Below the pieces are notes generated by a model that did not search any database, was not told the DNA's origin, and saw only the letters and a list, made by a program, of their open reading frames with translations. A stretch of 64,000 nucleotides of DNA from Pricia mediterranea (lineage in GTDB: Bacteria > Bacteroidota > Bacteroidia > Flavobacteriales > Flavobacteriaceae): contig NZ_JAVTTP010000001.1 in the NCBI RefSeq assembly GCF_032248455.1, forward strand, positions 2,478,501 through 2,542,500. Reading direction: 5' to 3'. The stretch's first letter is position 1; every line of letters starts with the position of its first letter. A program made the position numbers and the translations under genes. Shown here piece by piece: positions 26,323 to 35,161 of this stretch.

Positions 26323-28011
26323 ATGGCGAACAGCATAAAATTTTCGTACCTGAATAGGGGTAAAACCGTCGAAAGTCTATCCAATACCAACTATGACCTT
26401 GTTGTCATCGGCGGTGGAATTACGGGCGGGGGAATCGCCTTAGACGCCGCTTCGCGTGGATTAAAGGTCGCTCTTGTCGAAAAGGGCGATTTCGCGTCGG
26501 GCACGAGCAGCAAATCCACTAAACTGATTCACGGCGGGCTACGTTACCTGAAACAGTTCGATTTTTGGTTGGTCAAGGAGGTCGGTTCCGAACGAGCCAT
26601 AGTTCATAAGTTGGCCCCGCATCTGGTGCTTCCCGAAAAAATGCTGTTACCGTTGATAGAAAATGGTTCTTACGGAAAGTGGTTGACTTCAATCGGCCTA
26701 AAGGTGTACGATATCCTGGCCCAGGTCGAAGGAGAAGACAAAAGGCAAATGTTGGATAAAAAAGAGGCCCTGAAATTGGAGCCCTTGCTGCCCAAAAAAA
26801 TATTAAAGGGCGCGGGCTATTATGCCGAATACCGTACCGACGATGCGCGGCTGACCATAGAAACGATCAAGACCAGCTTACAGTACGGGGCGGAGGCCTT
26901 GAATTATGCCGCCGTCGAGGACTTTATTTATGAGGATGGGAAAGTAGCGGGAGTCGAGGTCAAGGATGTCCTCTCAAATGAAACGTTCGGTATAAAATCA
27001 AAGTATGTAATCAGTGCCGCCGGGCCGTGGGTCGATGAGTTGCGAAGCCGTAACAATTCGAAAAAAGGGAAGCAACTGCATTTGACCAAGGGCGTGCATT
27101 TAGTGTTTCCCTACGAAAAACTGCCTGTAAAACATTCGGTATATTTTGATGTGCCCGATGGCCGGATGATGTTTGCCATTCCGCGGGGCAAGGTTACTTA
27201 TATCGGTACTACCGACACCAACTTCAACAAGGACAAAGATGATGTACATACGGATCTTGCGGATGCCATTTACCTGATTTCCGCGGTCAATAATATGTTT
27301 CCCAAAATCGAGTTGGAGATGGAAGACATCATTTCATCCTGGGCGGGACTACGGCCCTTGATCCATGAAGAAGGAAAGTCCGCCTCCGAACTGTCTCGAA
27401 AAGACGAGATTTTTACCTCCGATACGGGCCTTATCAGTATTGCCGGGGGCAAGTTGACCGGATACCGCAAAATGGCCGAACGGGTCGTTGACCGTATCGC
27501 CAAGAAGATAGACGAAGACGAGAACGAAAGCAAAAAACTCAAGGAGTGCTTTACCGACGACATTCCCCTCTGCGGCAATGAAGGGTTTAAAAAGTTCAAG
27601 GACGTTACAAAATACATCGGCGAGGTGTACAGACGTATCAAGCCGGAGGGCTTTACCGAACACGACGCCTGGGTTTTGGTCACCTGCTACGGAAAGCAAA
27701 CGGAAATCATTTTGAAAACCTACGCATCCTTAAGGGATGGCGATAAGAACGTGCGTATGGCCAAAGCCGAACTTCGATTTTGCATCGACTTCGAAATGGT
27801 GCAGAATCCTATGGACTTCTTTATCCGAAGAACGGGCCGACTGTACTTCGATATCGACAGCGTCCGAAATTTAATGGAGCCGATTTTGGAAGAATTTAAG
27901 TCCATCTACGAAGCCGACCATGCCCAGATTTCGTCCTGGCGCGAAACTTTACAAAAAGAATTGGAGGAGCATTCCGATTTTTCATTGGAGCGGGGACAAT
28001 CTCGGCAGTAA
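26323..28011 (+). CDS. glpD: Aerobic glycerol-3-phosphate dehydrogenase
   Basis: 562-aa FAD enzyme that oxidises glycerol-3-phosphate to dihydroxyacetone phosphate at the inner membrane and feeds electrons to quinone. The dinucleotide fold VVIGGGITGGGIALDAASRG is near the N-terminus. GTSSKSTKLIHGGLRYL and YIGTTDTNF are GlpD blocks, and the C-terminal helical domain is present. ATG 26323 gives MANSIKFSYLNRG; an earlier frame start at 26290 adds a Lys-rich stretch and is rejected. gpsA, encoding the opposite reaction, lies convergently 115 bp away with a stem-loop between. Confidence 0.94.
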   Translation: MANSIKFSYLNRGKTVESLSNTNYDLVVIGGGITGGGIALDAASRGLKVALVEKGDFASGTSSKSTKLIHGGLRYLKQFDFWLVKEVGSERAIVHKLAPHLVLPEKMLLPLIENGSYGKWLTSIGLKVYDILAQVEGEDKRQMLDKKEALKLEPLLPKKILKGAGYYAEYRTDDARLTIETIKTSLQYGAEALNYAAVEDFIYEDGKVAGVEVKDVLSNETFGIKSKYVISAAGPWVDELRSRNNSKKGKQLHLTKGVHLVFPYEKLPVKHSVYFDVPDGRMMFAIPRGKVTYIGTTDTNFNKDKDDVHTDLADAIYLISAVNNMFPKIELEMEDIISSWAGLRPLIHEEGKSASELSRKDEIFTSDTGLISIAGGKLTGYRKMAERVVDRIAKKIDEDENESKKLKECFTDDIPLCGNEGFKKFKDVTKYIGEVYRRIKPEGFTEHDAWVLVTCYGKQTEIILKTYASLRDGDKNVRMAKAELRFCIDFEMVQNPMDFFIRRTGRLYFDIDSVRNLMEPILEEFKSIYEADHAQISSWRETLQKELEEHSDFSLERGQSRQ

Positions 28012-28054
28012 TTGCGAGGAGTGGGGACTAATGGTTCAACTTACCGACAAGTTC

Positions 28055-28111
28055 AAAGCGACGCGGCAATCCGTTGAACACGCTATGATGTTGAACGGAT
28101 TGCTTCGCTTT
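28055..28111. terminator. Stem-loop between convergent glpD and gpsA
   Basis: AAAGCGA (28055-28061) and CAATCCGTT (28067-28075) pair with AACGGATTG (28094-28102) and TCGCTTT (28105-28111). There is no T tract, so it is not a classic terminator, but its place between converging stop codons suggests it ends or protects both messages. Confidence 0.55.
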
Positions 28112-28126
28112 GCCCGCGATGTAGTT

Positions 28127-29128
28127 TCAATCCAGCTCCTCCGTCAATTCCAAGAAAACCTGTTTCGCATTTTTCCCTTCGTATAGAATGGCGTACACCG
28201 CATCTATGATGGGCGTTCTCGCCTTCTTTTTGAATTTGGACTTGATTTCGTAGGCACTTTTGGCGGCATAGTATCCTTCCGCGACCATGCTCATTTCCAT
28301 TTGAGCGCTTTTTACGGTGTAGCCCTTGCCGATCATATTGCCGAACATCCGGTTGCGGCTGAAGGTGGAATAGCCCGTCACCAAGAGATCACCAAGGTAG
28401 GCGGAGTTGTTGATGTTCCGGTCGATTTTATGGATACGCTTGGTAAACCGCTTCATTTCGCGGATGGCGTTGCTCATCAGCACGGCCTGAAAGTTGTCGC
28501 CGTAGCGGAGGCCGTGGGCAATCCCCGCTGCAATGGCGTATATGTTTTTGAGCATGGCGGCGTATTCTGCTCCGATGATGTCTTCGGTTACCCTGGTGTT
28601 GATATATTGGCTGCGAAGGTTTTCTGCAACGTACTCGGCCTTTTCGGTATCGGCACAGGCAATGGTAAGGTACGACAAGCGTTCCAAGGCGACCTCTTCT
28701 GCGTGACAGGGACCGGTAATTACTCCGATATTCTCGAAGGGAACACCGTATTCCGTGTTGAAATGTTTTCCGACGATCATTCCCGATTCGGGAACTATTC
28801 CCTTAATCGCCGAAAAAATTATTTTTTCTTGAATGCCGACGTTCAGTTTTTTGAGTTCGCTACCTAAAAATGCCGACGGCACGGCAAAGATTAGGATATC
28901 CGCCTCGCGAACGGCGACGTTGATATCATCGGTCAGTTTGAGCTTGTCCGTATCAAAAGTGACCGAGCTCAGATAATTGGGGTTGTGCTTTTGGATGTTA
29001 ATATATCCTACCGCATCCGAATTGCGCATGTACCATCCTATGCTGTCCTGATTGACACAAAGCATTTTAACAATGGCTGTCGCCCAGCTTCCGCCCCCGA
29101 TGACTGCAAATTTTCCGTTCTTTTCCAT
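28127..29128 (-). CDS. gpsA: NAD(P)H-dependent glycerol-3-phosphate dehydrogenase
   Basis: 333-aa soluble enzyme that reduces dihydroxyacetone phosphate to glycerol-3-phosphate for phospholipid synthesis. The Rossmann motif GGGSWATAIVKML is near the N-terminus (family consensus GxGxWGTA). SAIKGI, TGPCHAEEVA and the lysine in AAMLKNIYAIAAG are standard GpsA blocks. Start ATG 29128 was chosen over the TTG at 29137. It converges with glpD; together they can interconvert the same metabolite pair in opposite directions. Confidence 0.94.
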   Translation of the reverse strand: MEKNGKFAVIGGGSWATAIVKMLCVNQDSIGWYMRNSDAVGYINIQKHNPNYLSSVTFDTDKLKLTDDINVAVREADILIFAVPSAFLGSELKKLNVGIQEKIIFSAIKGIVPESGMIVGKHFNTEYGVPFENIGVITGPCHAEEVALERLSYLTIACADTEKAEYVAENLRSQYINTRVTEDIIGAEYAAMLKNIYAIAAGIAHGLRYGDNFQAVLMSNAIREMKRFTKRIHKIDRNINNSAYLGDLLVTGYSTFSRNRMFGNMIGKGYTVKSAQMEMSMVAEGYYAAKSAYEIKSKFKKKARTPIIDAVYAILYEGKNAKQVFLELTEELD

Positions 29129-29637
29129 ATTTGACAAAAATAGGGCTAAAAATGAAAGCTAAAGAACCGTACGGCGTGGACCTGGAGCCAGCTTTCCAGA
29201 GCGAAATTCTGAAGGATTGGTTCATTTTAAAGTGAAGAACGGTCCTAAGTCTTTGGATCGGCCACGACCGTTCCGGATGTAATGGTCTTTATGTAAGCTT
29301 AAAAAAGTGCATTTCAATCCCATTGATCGATGAATGACTTCTTTTTGGGACAAATACGATGAAACGCACAATACTTTAACATCCGCTAAGTAAGCCCAAG
29401 GCACTATTTGCGTACTATGCTGCGTTAATAGTAGCAGAACAGCACTTTGAGAAAATCACGATTTTTGGTTGGTTATTTAGTTAGAGACCGCCCTGGCTTA
29501 GTAAAGCTAGGGCGGTTTTGTTTACAAACTTAAGAGAAATCTGTTAGCAATGCTAGCCATCCATCGAGGGCAGGGGCTAGGCTGATTTTCCGGAGTTGCA
29601 CTTCTACACCATTGGAAATAAGGATTTTTTTGAAATC
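29129..29637. other. Intergenic region between gpsA and DUF421 gene
   Basis: 509 bp. It holds the gpsA promoter (minus strand), a 27-codon open frame at 29152-29235 on the plus strand (MKAKEPYGVDLEPAFQSEIL...) of doubtful status, and a clear plus-strand terminator at 29489-29518 without an obvious gene in front of it. A short transcript ending there is possible. No other gene was seen. Confidence 0.5.
29489..29518 (+). terminator. Orphan plus-strand terminator
   Basis: ACCGCCCT-G-GCTT, AGTA loop, AAGC-T-AGGGCGGT then TTTTGTTT: a 13-bp stem with one G-T wobble. Both neighbouring genes are on the minus strand, so whatever it terminates starts within the preceding intergenic stretch. Confidence 0.7.
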
Positions 29638-30159
29638 TCAATTTGAAACATCCTCCATGATTACCTCTTCCAGTTCCGTGTTTTCGGTGGTGTGTAATAC
29701 CGAGATATCGCCAGTAGTCTCGAATACTACCGCTCTAACTTCCGAAAGTTGTAGCACATTCGCTTCCCGCAGTTTTCCCATCAGGTCAGCCCTACTGACC
29801 AAGGCCTTATTAAGGTTTTTCTCAAAGATTTCTCCATCCTTCATCAATAAAATGGGGGTGTTGGTAGCCAAATTCTCGACTTTGTCGGAAGATGAAAGTA
29901 TCTTGGCGAATAGCACTTGTAAAAAAGCCAAAAGGGCCAAGGAGACAAACGCCGGCATTAAGCTAGATACCGGTTTGTTCACGGCATCCGCCAAAATCGA
30001 CCCCATCGCTATGGTCACGGCAAAATCGAAACTGGTCATCTTGGCGAAAGTCCGCTTCCCGGCGATTCGCGTAACCAACATGATATATATGTAGATACAT
30101 AAGGCCGCAACCCCCATTTGAACAATGGTCCACGGTTCTAAGGATGTAAATATTTCCAT
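29638..30159 (-). CDS. DUF421-family membrane protein (YetF/YcaP-like)
   Basis: 173 aa with three N-terminal hydrophobic segments (about 10-30, 43-60, 67-88) and a soluble C-terminal domain containing ILLMKDGEIFEKNLNKALVS and LMGKLREANVLQLSEVRAVVFE. This is the recognised DUF421 layout. The protein should sit in the inner membrane with the C-terminal domain in the cytoplasm. The family is widespread and has no settled function. The gene stands alone, with a small lipoprotein gene 100 bp upstream on the same strand. Confidence 0.88.
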   Translation of the reverse strand: MEIFTSLEPWTIVQMGVAALCIYIYIMLVTRIAGKRTFAKMTSFDFAVTIAMGSILADAVNKPVSSLMPAFVSLALLAFLQVLFAKILSSSDKVENLATNTPILLMKDGEIFEKNLNKALVSRADLMGKLREANVLQLSEVRAVVFETTGDISVLHTTENTELEEVIMEDVSN

Positions 30160-30259
30160 GCTACTTATTTTAATGATGAGGCTTTCACCAAAGCTTTGCG
30201 GCGATACCTACTCCGACCAATCCGGAGACCTTCGATCTTGCATTTTGGTGCTTTGATCT

Positions 30260-30649
30260 CTATTGCTTCACCAGTTCCAAGGTCTGTACCTGGTTCTTGC
30301 CATCGGTAGATTTCCACTGTTGTCTCTTTCCCTTGTTTTCCACGAATATCCAGGTTTTCGACAGGTCGGAATCCTCGCCGTCAATGGTGATATAGCTATC
30401 AGTGGCCGACCATTGGAAAGGGGTGCTGTCGTCTTTCTCGACCCCCAGTACCGTATAGTTCATTTCCTTCCGGCCCGTACCATCCTTATCAAAGGATATC
30501 GAGCCGACATTCTGAACTGAAATTCCTTTATTCCCGTGGCCTACGGATTCGTATTTCTGCACCGTCCACGTGCCGACCAAACGATGGGCGCATGAGGACA
30601 TAAAGAAGAGGGCGACAAGAGGTACTAGATAGGAGAATTTAGTTTTCAC
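30260..30649 (-). CDS. Lipocalin-like small lipoprotein
   Basis: 129 aa starting with GTG at 30649. The signal peptide ends in a lipobox (FFMSSC, Cys20), so it should be a lipoprotein. The mature part begins HRLVGTWTVQKYES and continues with alternating strands (GSISFDKDGTG, FQWSATDSYITIDG), the pattern of lipocalin-like or DUF4923-like domains common in Bacteroidetes. No ligand can be proposed. Confidence 0.78.
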   Translation of the reverse strand: MKTKFSYLVPLVALFFMSSCAHRLVGTWTVQKYESVGHGNKGISVQNVGSISFDKDGTGRKEMNYTVLGVEKDDSTPFQWSATDSYITIDGEDSDLSKTWIFVENKGKRQQWKSTDGKNQVQTLELVKQ

Positions 30650-30802
30650 TGATGGATTGTTTTAAGATTTTCAAGTGGTAATGCTCATATGAACCATACT
30701 TGTTCCTCTATTATGGGATTTCCGATTTTGAAAAATTAAGCACTTTCATTATATTTCAATTGACGAAATTACGTAATTTATCGCTATAAAAATTCCTACT
30801 CC

Positions 30803-31786
30803 ATGAAGTCGAAGCATAAAATGGAAATGGCCAATAAGGCCCACAAGGAAATACCGGGGAATCCTTCTACGGCCACGAGCAGTCAACAAAAGTTGAACGA
30901 ACGCAGCAATAAGGAGCCTTTACGTGTTTTGAGCGAAGACGATTGGAAATTCTGGATACACAACGGCTATATCGTGATAAAGAACGCCGTGCCCAAAAAA
31001 CAGGCACAGGCAACCGCCGATTTTCTTTGGGAGTTCGATGAAAAAGATCCCGGCGATTCCAGAACTTGGTATGCCCCGCCCCGTGCCGAAATGAAAATGA
31101 AGGAGCTGACCGGTACCGGAATGGTCGAGGTCTACAACCATCAGCATCTTTGGAACAACCGGCAAATGCCCCGGTTGTACGATGCTTTCGTCGATGTGTG
31201 GGGTACCGAAAAGCTTTGGGTGACCATTGATAGGGCCAATCTCAATTTCCCTTTGCCGCCAGATTCGGATAAAAGAGGTTTTATCCATTGGGATTATGAT
31301 CCCGAGACGAGACCCCAAAACGTACAGGGCGTCTTGGCCCTTGCCGATCAGATGGATGAAAATATGGGCGGTTTTCAATGTATTCCCTGGTTGTACCGCA
31401 ATTACGACACATGGAAAAAAACCCAGCCGGAAGATAGAGATCGTTTCCAGCCCGATATTTCCGACCTCAAGGATAAACTGGTGAAAGTTAAAATGGAGGC
31501 CGGCGACCTGCTTATTTTCAACAGCACCCTGCCTCATGGTATACGCCCGAACAAATCAAGGGATAAGGTGCGCATCGCCCAATATATTTCCATGATGCCC
31601 GCCGAAGAGGACAACGAAAAGTTGCGGCAATGGCGTATCGACTCGTGGAAACACCGTATTGCGCCTGAAGGATACGCTTTTCCCGGTGATCCCAGGAATT
31701 GGGAACAGGAAAAATACGGTAGGGCCGAACTGACTGAACTCGGGAAAAGATTGTTGGGCTCGTCCAAATGGGAGACAGGGAACTAG
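30803..31786 (+). CDS. Phytanoyl-CoA dioxygenase (PhyH) family protein
   Basis: 327-aa Fe(II)/2-oxoglutarate-dependent oxygenase. The iron ligands HxD are His162 and Asp164 (IHWDYDPE) and the distal His is His245 (LPHGIRPN). The 2-oxoglutarate-binding Arg is probably Arg257 (VRIAQ). The N-terminal 40 residues are polar and look disordered. PhyH relatives hydroxylate many small molecules; nothing in the neighbourhood reveals the substrate. It stands alone between a minus-strand lipoprotein gene and a SulP transporter gene. Start ATG 30803; an internal ATG at 30821 is possible. Confidence 0.88.
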   Translation: MKSKHKMEMANKAHKEIPGNPSTATSSQQKLNERSNKEPLRVLSEDDWKFWIHNGYIVIKNAVPKKQAQATADFLWEFDEKDPGDSRTWYAPPRAEMKMKELTGTGMVEVYNHQHLWNNRQMPRLYDAFVDVWGTEKLWVTIDRANLNFPLPPDSDKRGFIHWDYDPETRPQNVQGVLALADQMDENMGGFQCIPWLYRNYDTWKKTQPEDRDRFQPDISDLKDKLVKVKMEAGDLLIFNSTLPHGIRPNKSRDKVRIAQYISMMPAEEDNEKLRQWRIDSWKHRIAPEGYAFPGDPRNWEQEKYGRAELTELGKRLLGSSKWETGN

Positions 31787-32039
31787 TAAAGATGCACCCG
31801 TACGACTGAAAAGCGGTCGCATTGGGGGCAAGGGGCAGATTCGTGATGTCGGAACAACAGCTCTTTCAAATCATTGGCTTTCTACGATTGTCGGAATCGG
31901 GCATTGCACAGGGTCATATACGTCTTCTCAACGGATAAAAATTAGGGCAGGCGCGAAAATGTCCGTGCCCTGAGCAAAAAAATGTCTTTTGTATTGTTCA
32001 GAGGCTAGACCTCAGGTTTTCAGCATTAAGCCATCAGTA
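31787..32039. other. Intergenic region upstream of second SulP gene
   Basis: 253 bp up to the promoter. It contains a weak hairpin AGGGCA/TGCCCT near 31943-31972 without a T tract and a 30-codon open frame at 31846-31938 that I do not regard as a gene. Nothing else was seen. Confidence 0.45.
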
Positions 32040-32070
32040 TTGGCTAATACCATTTTATGCCGTATTTTTG
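32040..32070 (+). promoter_or_regulatory. Promoter of the second SulP gene
   Basis: TTG at 32040-32042, 20 bp, TATTTTTG at 32063-32070: an excellent Bacteroidetes promoter. Because it overlaps the in-frame ATG at 32057, that ATG cannot be the start; the GTG at 32093 is then the first good codon, about 15 nt after the expected transcription start. Confidence 0.75.
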
Positions 32071-32092
32071 CCCGCTCAAAAAAACCGACCCC

Positions 32093-33721
32093 GTGAAAAA
32101 GTATCTCAACCTCTTCGACTTTAGGCAGAAAGTCGATTATAAGACTGAAATCCTCTCCGGTCTGACCGTTGCCCTGGCTTTAGTGCCAGAGGCTATTGCG
32201 TTTGCCCTGATCCCTGGATTCTCTCCCCTGACGGGACTCTATGCCGCCTTTGTGCTCTGCTTGATTACCTCGATTTTTGGAGGTCGACCCGGAATGATTT
32301 CCGGTGCCACCGGGGCCGTGGCGGTAGTCTTTATCGGATTGATCTTGGAGCTTAAGCGGAATTTTCCCGGTATCGAACCGGAAACCGTCCTCAATTATGT
32401 TTTCGCAACGGTGATCTTAGCGGGTGCATTGCAGATTACGGCCGGGCTGCTTCGTTTGGGAAAGTTCATCCGCTTGGTGCCGCAGCCCGTGATGTTTGGC
32501 TTCGTAAACGGACTGGCCATTATCATTTTTATGGCCCAGTTTCCTAACTTCTATCAGAAAGGTACGGAAGAGCTTTTGCCAGCGGGTCCGTTTTTGACCA
32601 TGCTGGGCTTGGCCTTGTTGACCATGCTGATCATTTGGGGACTTCCGAAATTGACCAAGGCGGTACCTTCCTCTTTGGTGGCAATAGTGGTGGTCTCGGC
32701 GATTGTCATCGGGTTCGGGGTCGACACCCTGACCGTGGCCGGAATCATGGGCGAAGGAGAATCCATAAAGGGCGGATTCCCACCCTTGTCCATCCCGCAG
32801 ATTCCCATAAACCTCGAATCCCTTAAGATTATATTCCCCTATGCGGCCATTGTGGCTGGCGTCGGTCTGATCGAAAGCCTTTTAACGCTGAACATCATCG
32901 ATGAGATTACGGAGACGCGGGGCAGAAGTAACAAAGAGTGTGTCGCACAGGGTACGGCGAATATCTTTTCCGGTTTTCTTTCCGGGATGGGCGGATGCGC
33001 CATGATCGGGCAGAGTCTGATCAATGTATCCGCAGGGGCGCGGGCCCGCTTGTCCGGTATTACCGCGGCGATTATGTTATTGGTGTTCATCATGTTCGGT
33101 TCCAGCCTGATCGAACGTTTACCGATGGCCGCTTTGGTCGGCCTGATGTTCATGGTCGCCATCGGCACCTTTGAGTGGGCCAGTTTTAGGACGTTTCGAA
33201 AAATGCCGAATTCCGATGTGGTAGTAATGGTACTGGTCACCCTGATTACGGCAATCACCCATAATTTGGCTATCGCCGTATTGCTAGGGGTAATCATCTC
33301 CGCCTTGGCCTATTCCTGGGAAAATGCCAAGCGAATCCGGGCACGAAAGCGAATCGACGGGAATGGCGTTAAACATTATGAGATTTATGGTCCGCTATTT
33401 TTCGGTTCGACTACCCTGTTCGGGGAAAAATTCGACGTTCAGAACGATCCCGATGAGGTTATCATCGATTTTAGGGAAAGCCGCGTCGCCGATCAATCCG
33501 GTATCGATGCGCTGAACAAAATCACCGAACGCTATGCCAAGGTCGGCAAAAAGGTGCATCTGCGCCACTTGAGTAGGGACTGCATTCGGTTGATCAGAAA
33601 TGCCGACGAGATTATCGATGTGAACGTGCTTGAAGACCCGACTTACAAGGTGATGATGGACAATGGGAACAAACGAGACGATGACGAATTAAAAAACCCT
33701 TACAATATTTGGGGATTCTAG
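32093..33721 (+). CDS. SulP-family anion transporter with STAS domain
   Basis: 542 aa from GTG 32093 (KKYLNLFDFRQKVDYKTEIL). The N-terminal block GLTVALALVPEAIAFALIPG and SGATGAVAVVFIGL are classic SulP signatures, and about ten further hydrophobic segments follow. The C-terminal STAS domain (about 430-510) contains VADQSGIDALNKI. It is shorter than the SulP at 16469-18355 and has no carbonic anhydrase neighbour, so sulfate or another anion is as likely as bicarbonate. The start is decided by the promoter that overlaps the upstream ATG. Confidence 0.92.
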   Translation: MKKYLNLFDFRQKVDYKTEILSGLTVALALVPEAIAFALIPGFSPLTGLYAAFVLCLITSIFGGRPGMISGATGAVAVVFIGLILELKRNFPGIEPETVLNYVFATVILAGALQITAGLLRLGKFIRLVPQPVMFGFVNGLAIIIFMAQFPNFYQKGTEELLPAGPFLTMLGLALLTMLIIWGLPKLTKAVPSSLVAIVVVSAIVIGFGVDTLTVAGIMGEGESIKGGFPPLSIPQIPINLESLKIIFPYAAIVAGVGLIESLLTLNIIDEITETRGRSNKECVAQGTANIFSGFLSGMGGCAMIGQSLINVSAGARARLSGITAAIMLLVFIMFGSSLIERLPMAALVGLMFMVAIGTFEWASFRTFRKMPNSDVVVMVLVTLITAITHNLAIAVLLGVIISALAYSWENAKRIRARKRIDGNGVKHYEIYGPLFFGSTTLFGEKFDVQNDPDEVIIDFRESRVADQSGIDALNKITERYAKVGKKVHLRHLSRDCIRLIRNADEIIDVNVLEDPTYKVMMDNGNKRDDDELKNPYNIWGF

Positions 33722-33842
33722 GGTTGGAGTACAGTGTATAATCCAACAGCCTCACGTGGTTGTCCGATTCGTTCGCTTGTTTTTCTGCCTATCCAAATGG
33801 TGTCGTCCAAGCCGTTTACGTCGACATTTGCTGTTGAAACAT

Positions 33843-34415
33843 CTAAAGCACCTGCTGAATTTTGCAAGGATTTCCATACGCCAAGACGTTGTCGGGGATG
33901 TCTTTTGTAACCACACTTCCCGCTCCAATGGTTACATTATTCCCAATGGTTACGCCGGGAAAGATAATCGAATTCCCTCCAATCCAAACTTTATCTCCAA
34001 TGCTGACAGGTTCGGCAAAAGTGCGGTAGCGAGACCCGTTATCGGTTTCGATAATCCTCTCGGTAGCTTTTAGGGGATGGTTCGCGGTATAAATCTGTAC
34101 GAAAGGTGCTATCAAACCGTCCTTTCCGATGGTGATTCGGTGGTTGTCCAAAAACATGCAGTTCGCATTGACGAACGTATTTTCCCCGATGGATATGTTT
34201 TCTCCGTAATCACAGAAAAATGGAGCTTCGATCCAAACGCCCCGACCCTTGTAATCGAAGAGTTCACTTAGGAAACGCTCACGTTCTTGAGTCTGTTCCG
34301 AATCAAGGTGATTATATTTTTTAATTAGTTTCCGGGCCCTGTGGTACATATGTAACAATTCCGGATCTCTGGAATCGTAGTAATCCCCCTGAAGCATTTT
34401 CTCTTTTTCGGTCAT
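33843..34415 (-). CDS. Sugar O-acetyltransferase (maltose/galactoside acetyltransferase type)
   Basis: 190 aa. The N-terminal mac domain ([20 protein letters not shown]) precedes a left-handed beta-helix with hexapeptide repeats ([66 protein letters not shown]). The His in TANHPL is the catalytic base of the family. It transfers acetyl from acetyl-CoA to a sugar hydroxyl in the cytoplasm. Start ATG 34415 gives the usual N-terminus; a TTG 6 bp upstream is rejected. Confidence 0.92.
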   Translation of the reverse strand: MTEKEKMLQGDYYDSRDPELLHMYHRARKLIKKYNHLDSEQTQERERFLSELFDYKGRGVWIEAPFFCDYGENISIGENTFVNANCMFLDNHRITIGKDGLIAPFVQIYTANHPLKATERIIETDNGSRYRTFAEPVSIGDKVWIGGNSIIFPGVTIGNNVTIGAGSVVTKDIPDNVLAYGNPCKIQQVL

Positions 34416-34516
34416 GAACAAGTATTGATGACAAGACTGATTTTAACATAGTTCCTTGGAGAGATCGACTTCCAAATACATTGCTGCCATACCAGTAGGA
34501 AGAATCCGCCAGGAAA

Positions 34517-34559
34517 AAAAGTACTTTTACCTCACTGGTCATCGTAGGGTAAAAGTACT
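34517..34559 (-). terminator. Terminator of the cytochrome c gene (minus strand)
   Basis: AGTACTTTTACC (34520-34531) and GGTAAAAGTACT (34548-34559) form a 12-bp perfect inverted repeat with a 16-base loop. Read on the minus strand it is followed by a run of T, and it lies about 35 bp beyond the cytochrome c stop codon. Confidence 0.75.
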
Positions 34560-34593
34560 CTTTGACACACTCTTTCAGTGAAAGAACCGAGGT

Positions 34594-35079
34594 CTATAGC
34601 GTTCGTAGATACTCCGCAATGTTTCGGGTTTCTTCTTCGGACAGGTTTTGATTTAACATGATGGCGTTGTTATATTCCTCGAGCAGGGCCTTGGCAATCG
34701 GATCCTCTTTCAGCATGCCATCGGGATTGATGATCATGTTCATCACCCATGCCGGGCTTCTCCTTTCATAAACGCCTTTAAGGGCGGGACCGATCATACG
34801 CTTATCGACCATGTGGCAGGCCGTGCAGATGGCACTGAACTTGGCTTCTCCCGCGGAGGCCATTTCCTGGTCGATGTCACTGTCGAAGGAGATGTCCTTG
34901 AACGGACCTACCCCTTGATTGTCCATATCGACCGGCACGCCTTCGCTTTTGGCCTCTGTCGTCTTATCCTCTTTTTTTGTGCGGTTCATTTCAAAACCTT
35001 CTTTCTTTTCTTCCTTTTTTGATTCGCCACAGCCGATGACCAATCCGCCTAAGGCAAACAATACAAGTAACTTTTTCAT
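34594..35079 (-). CDS. Cytochrome c family lipoprotein
   Basis: 161 aa. The signal peptide ends in a lipobox (GLVIGC, Cys17). A Lys/Glu-rich linker (about 20-48) precedes a single c-type haem domain with CTACH at 85-89. Met residues after it (MIGPALKGV, and others near 110-140) can supply the sixth haem ligand. GPALKGVYERR is typical of class I cytochromes. It is probably a small electron carrier anchored in the periplasm. Its redox partner is not evident from the neighbours. Confidence 0.9.
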   Translation of the reverse strand: MKKLLVLFALGGLVIGCGESKKEEKKEGFEMNRTKKEDKTTEAKSEGVPVDMDNQGVGPFKDISFDSDIDQEMASAGEAKFSAICTACHMVDKRMIGPALKGVYERRSPAWVMNMIINPDGMLKEDPIAKALLEEYNNAIMLNQNLSEEETRNIAEYLRTL

Positions 35080-35161
35080 TTGTGTATTTTTTTTACGCCT
35101 GTCCCCACCGAGGAATTAAGGCATTTCAATTTGCAGCCCCTAATATAATGAATCGATCAAT

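Noticed and set aside
31846-31938. 30-codon frame upstream of the second SulP gene
   Set aside because: Amphipathic and plausible in composition, but with no context, no promoter and a length expected by chance.
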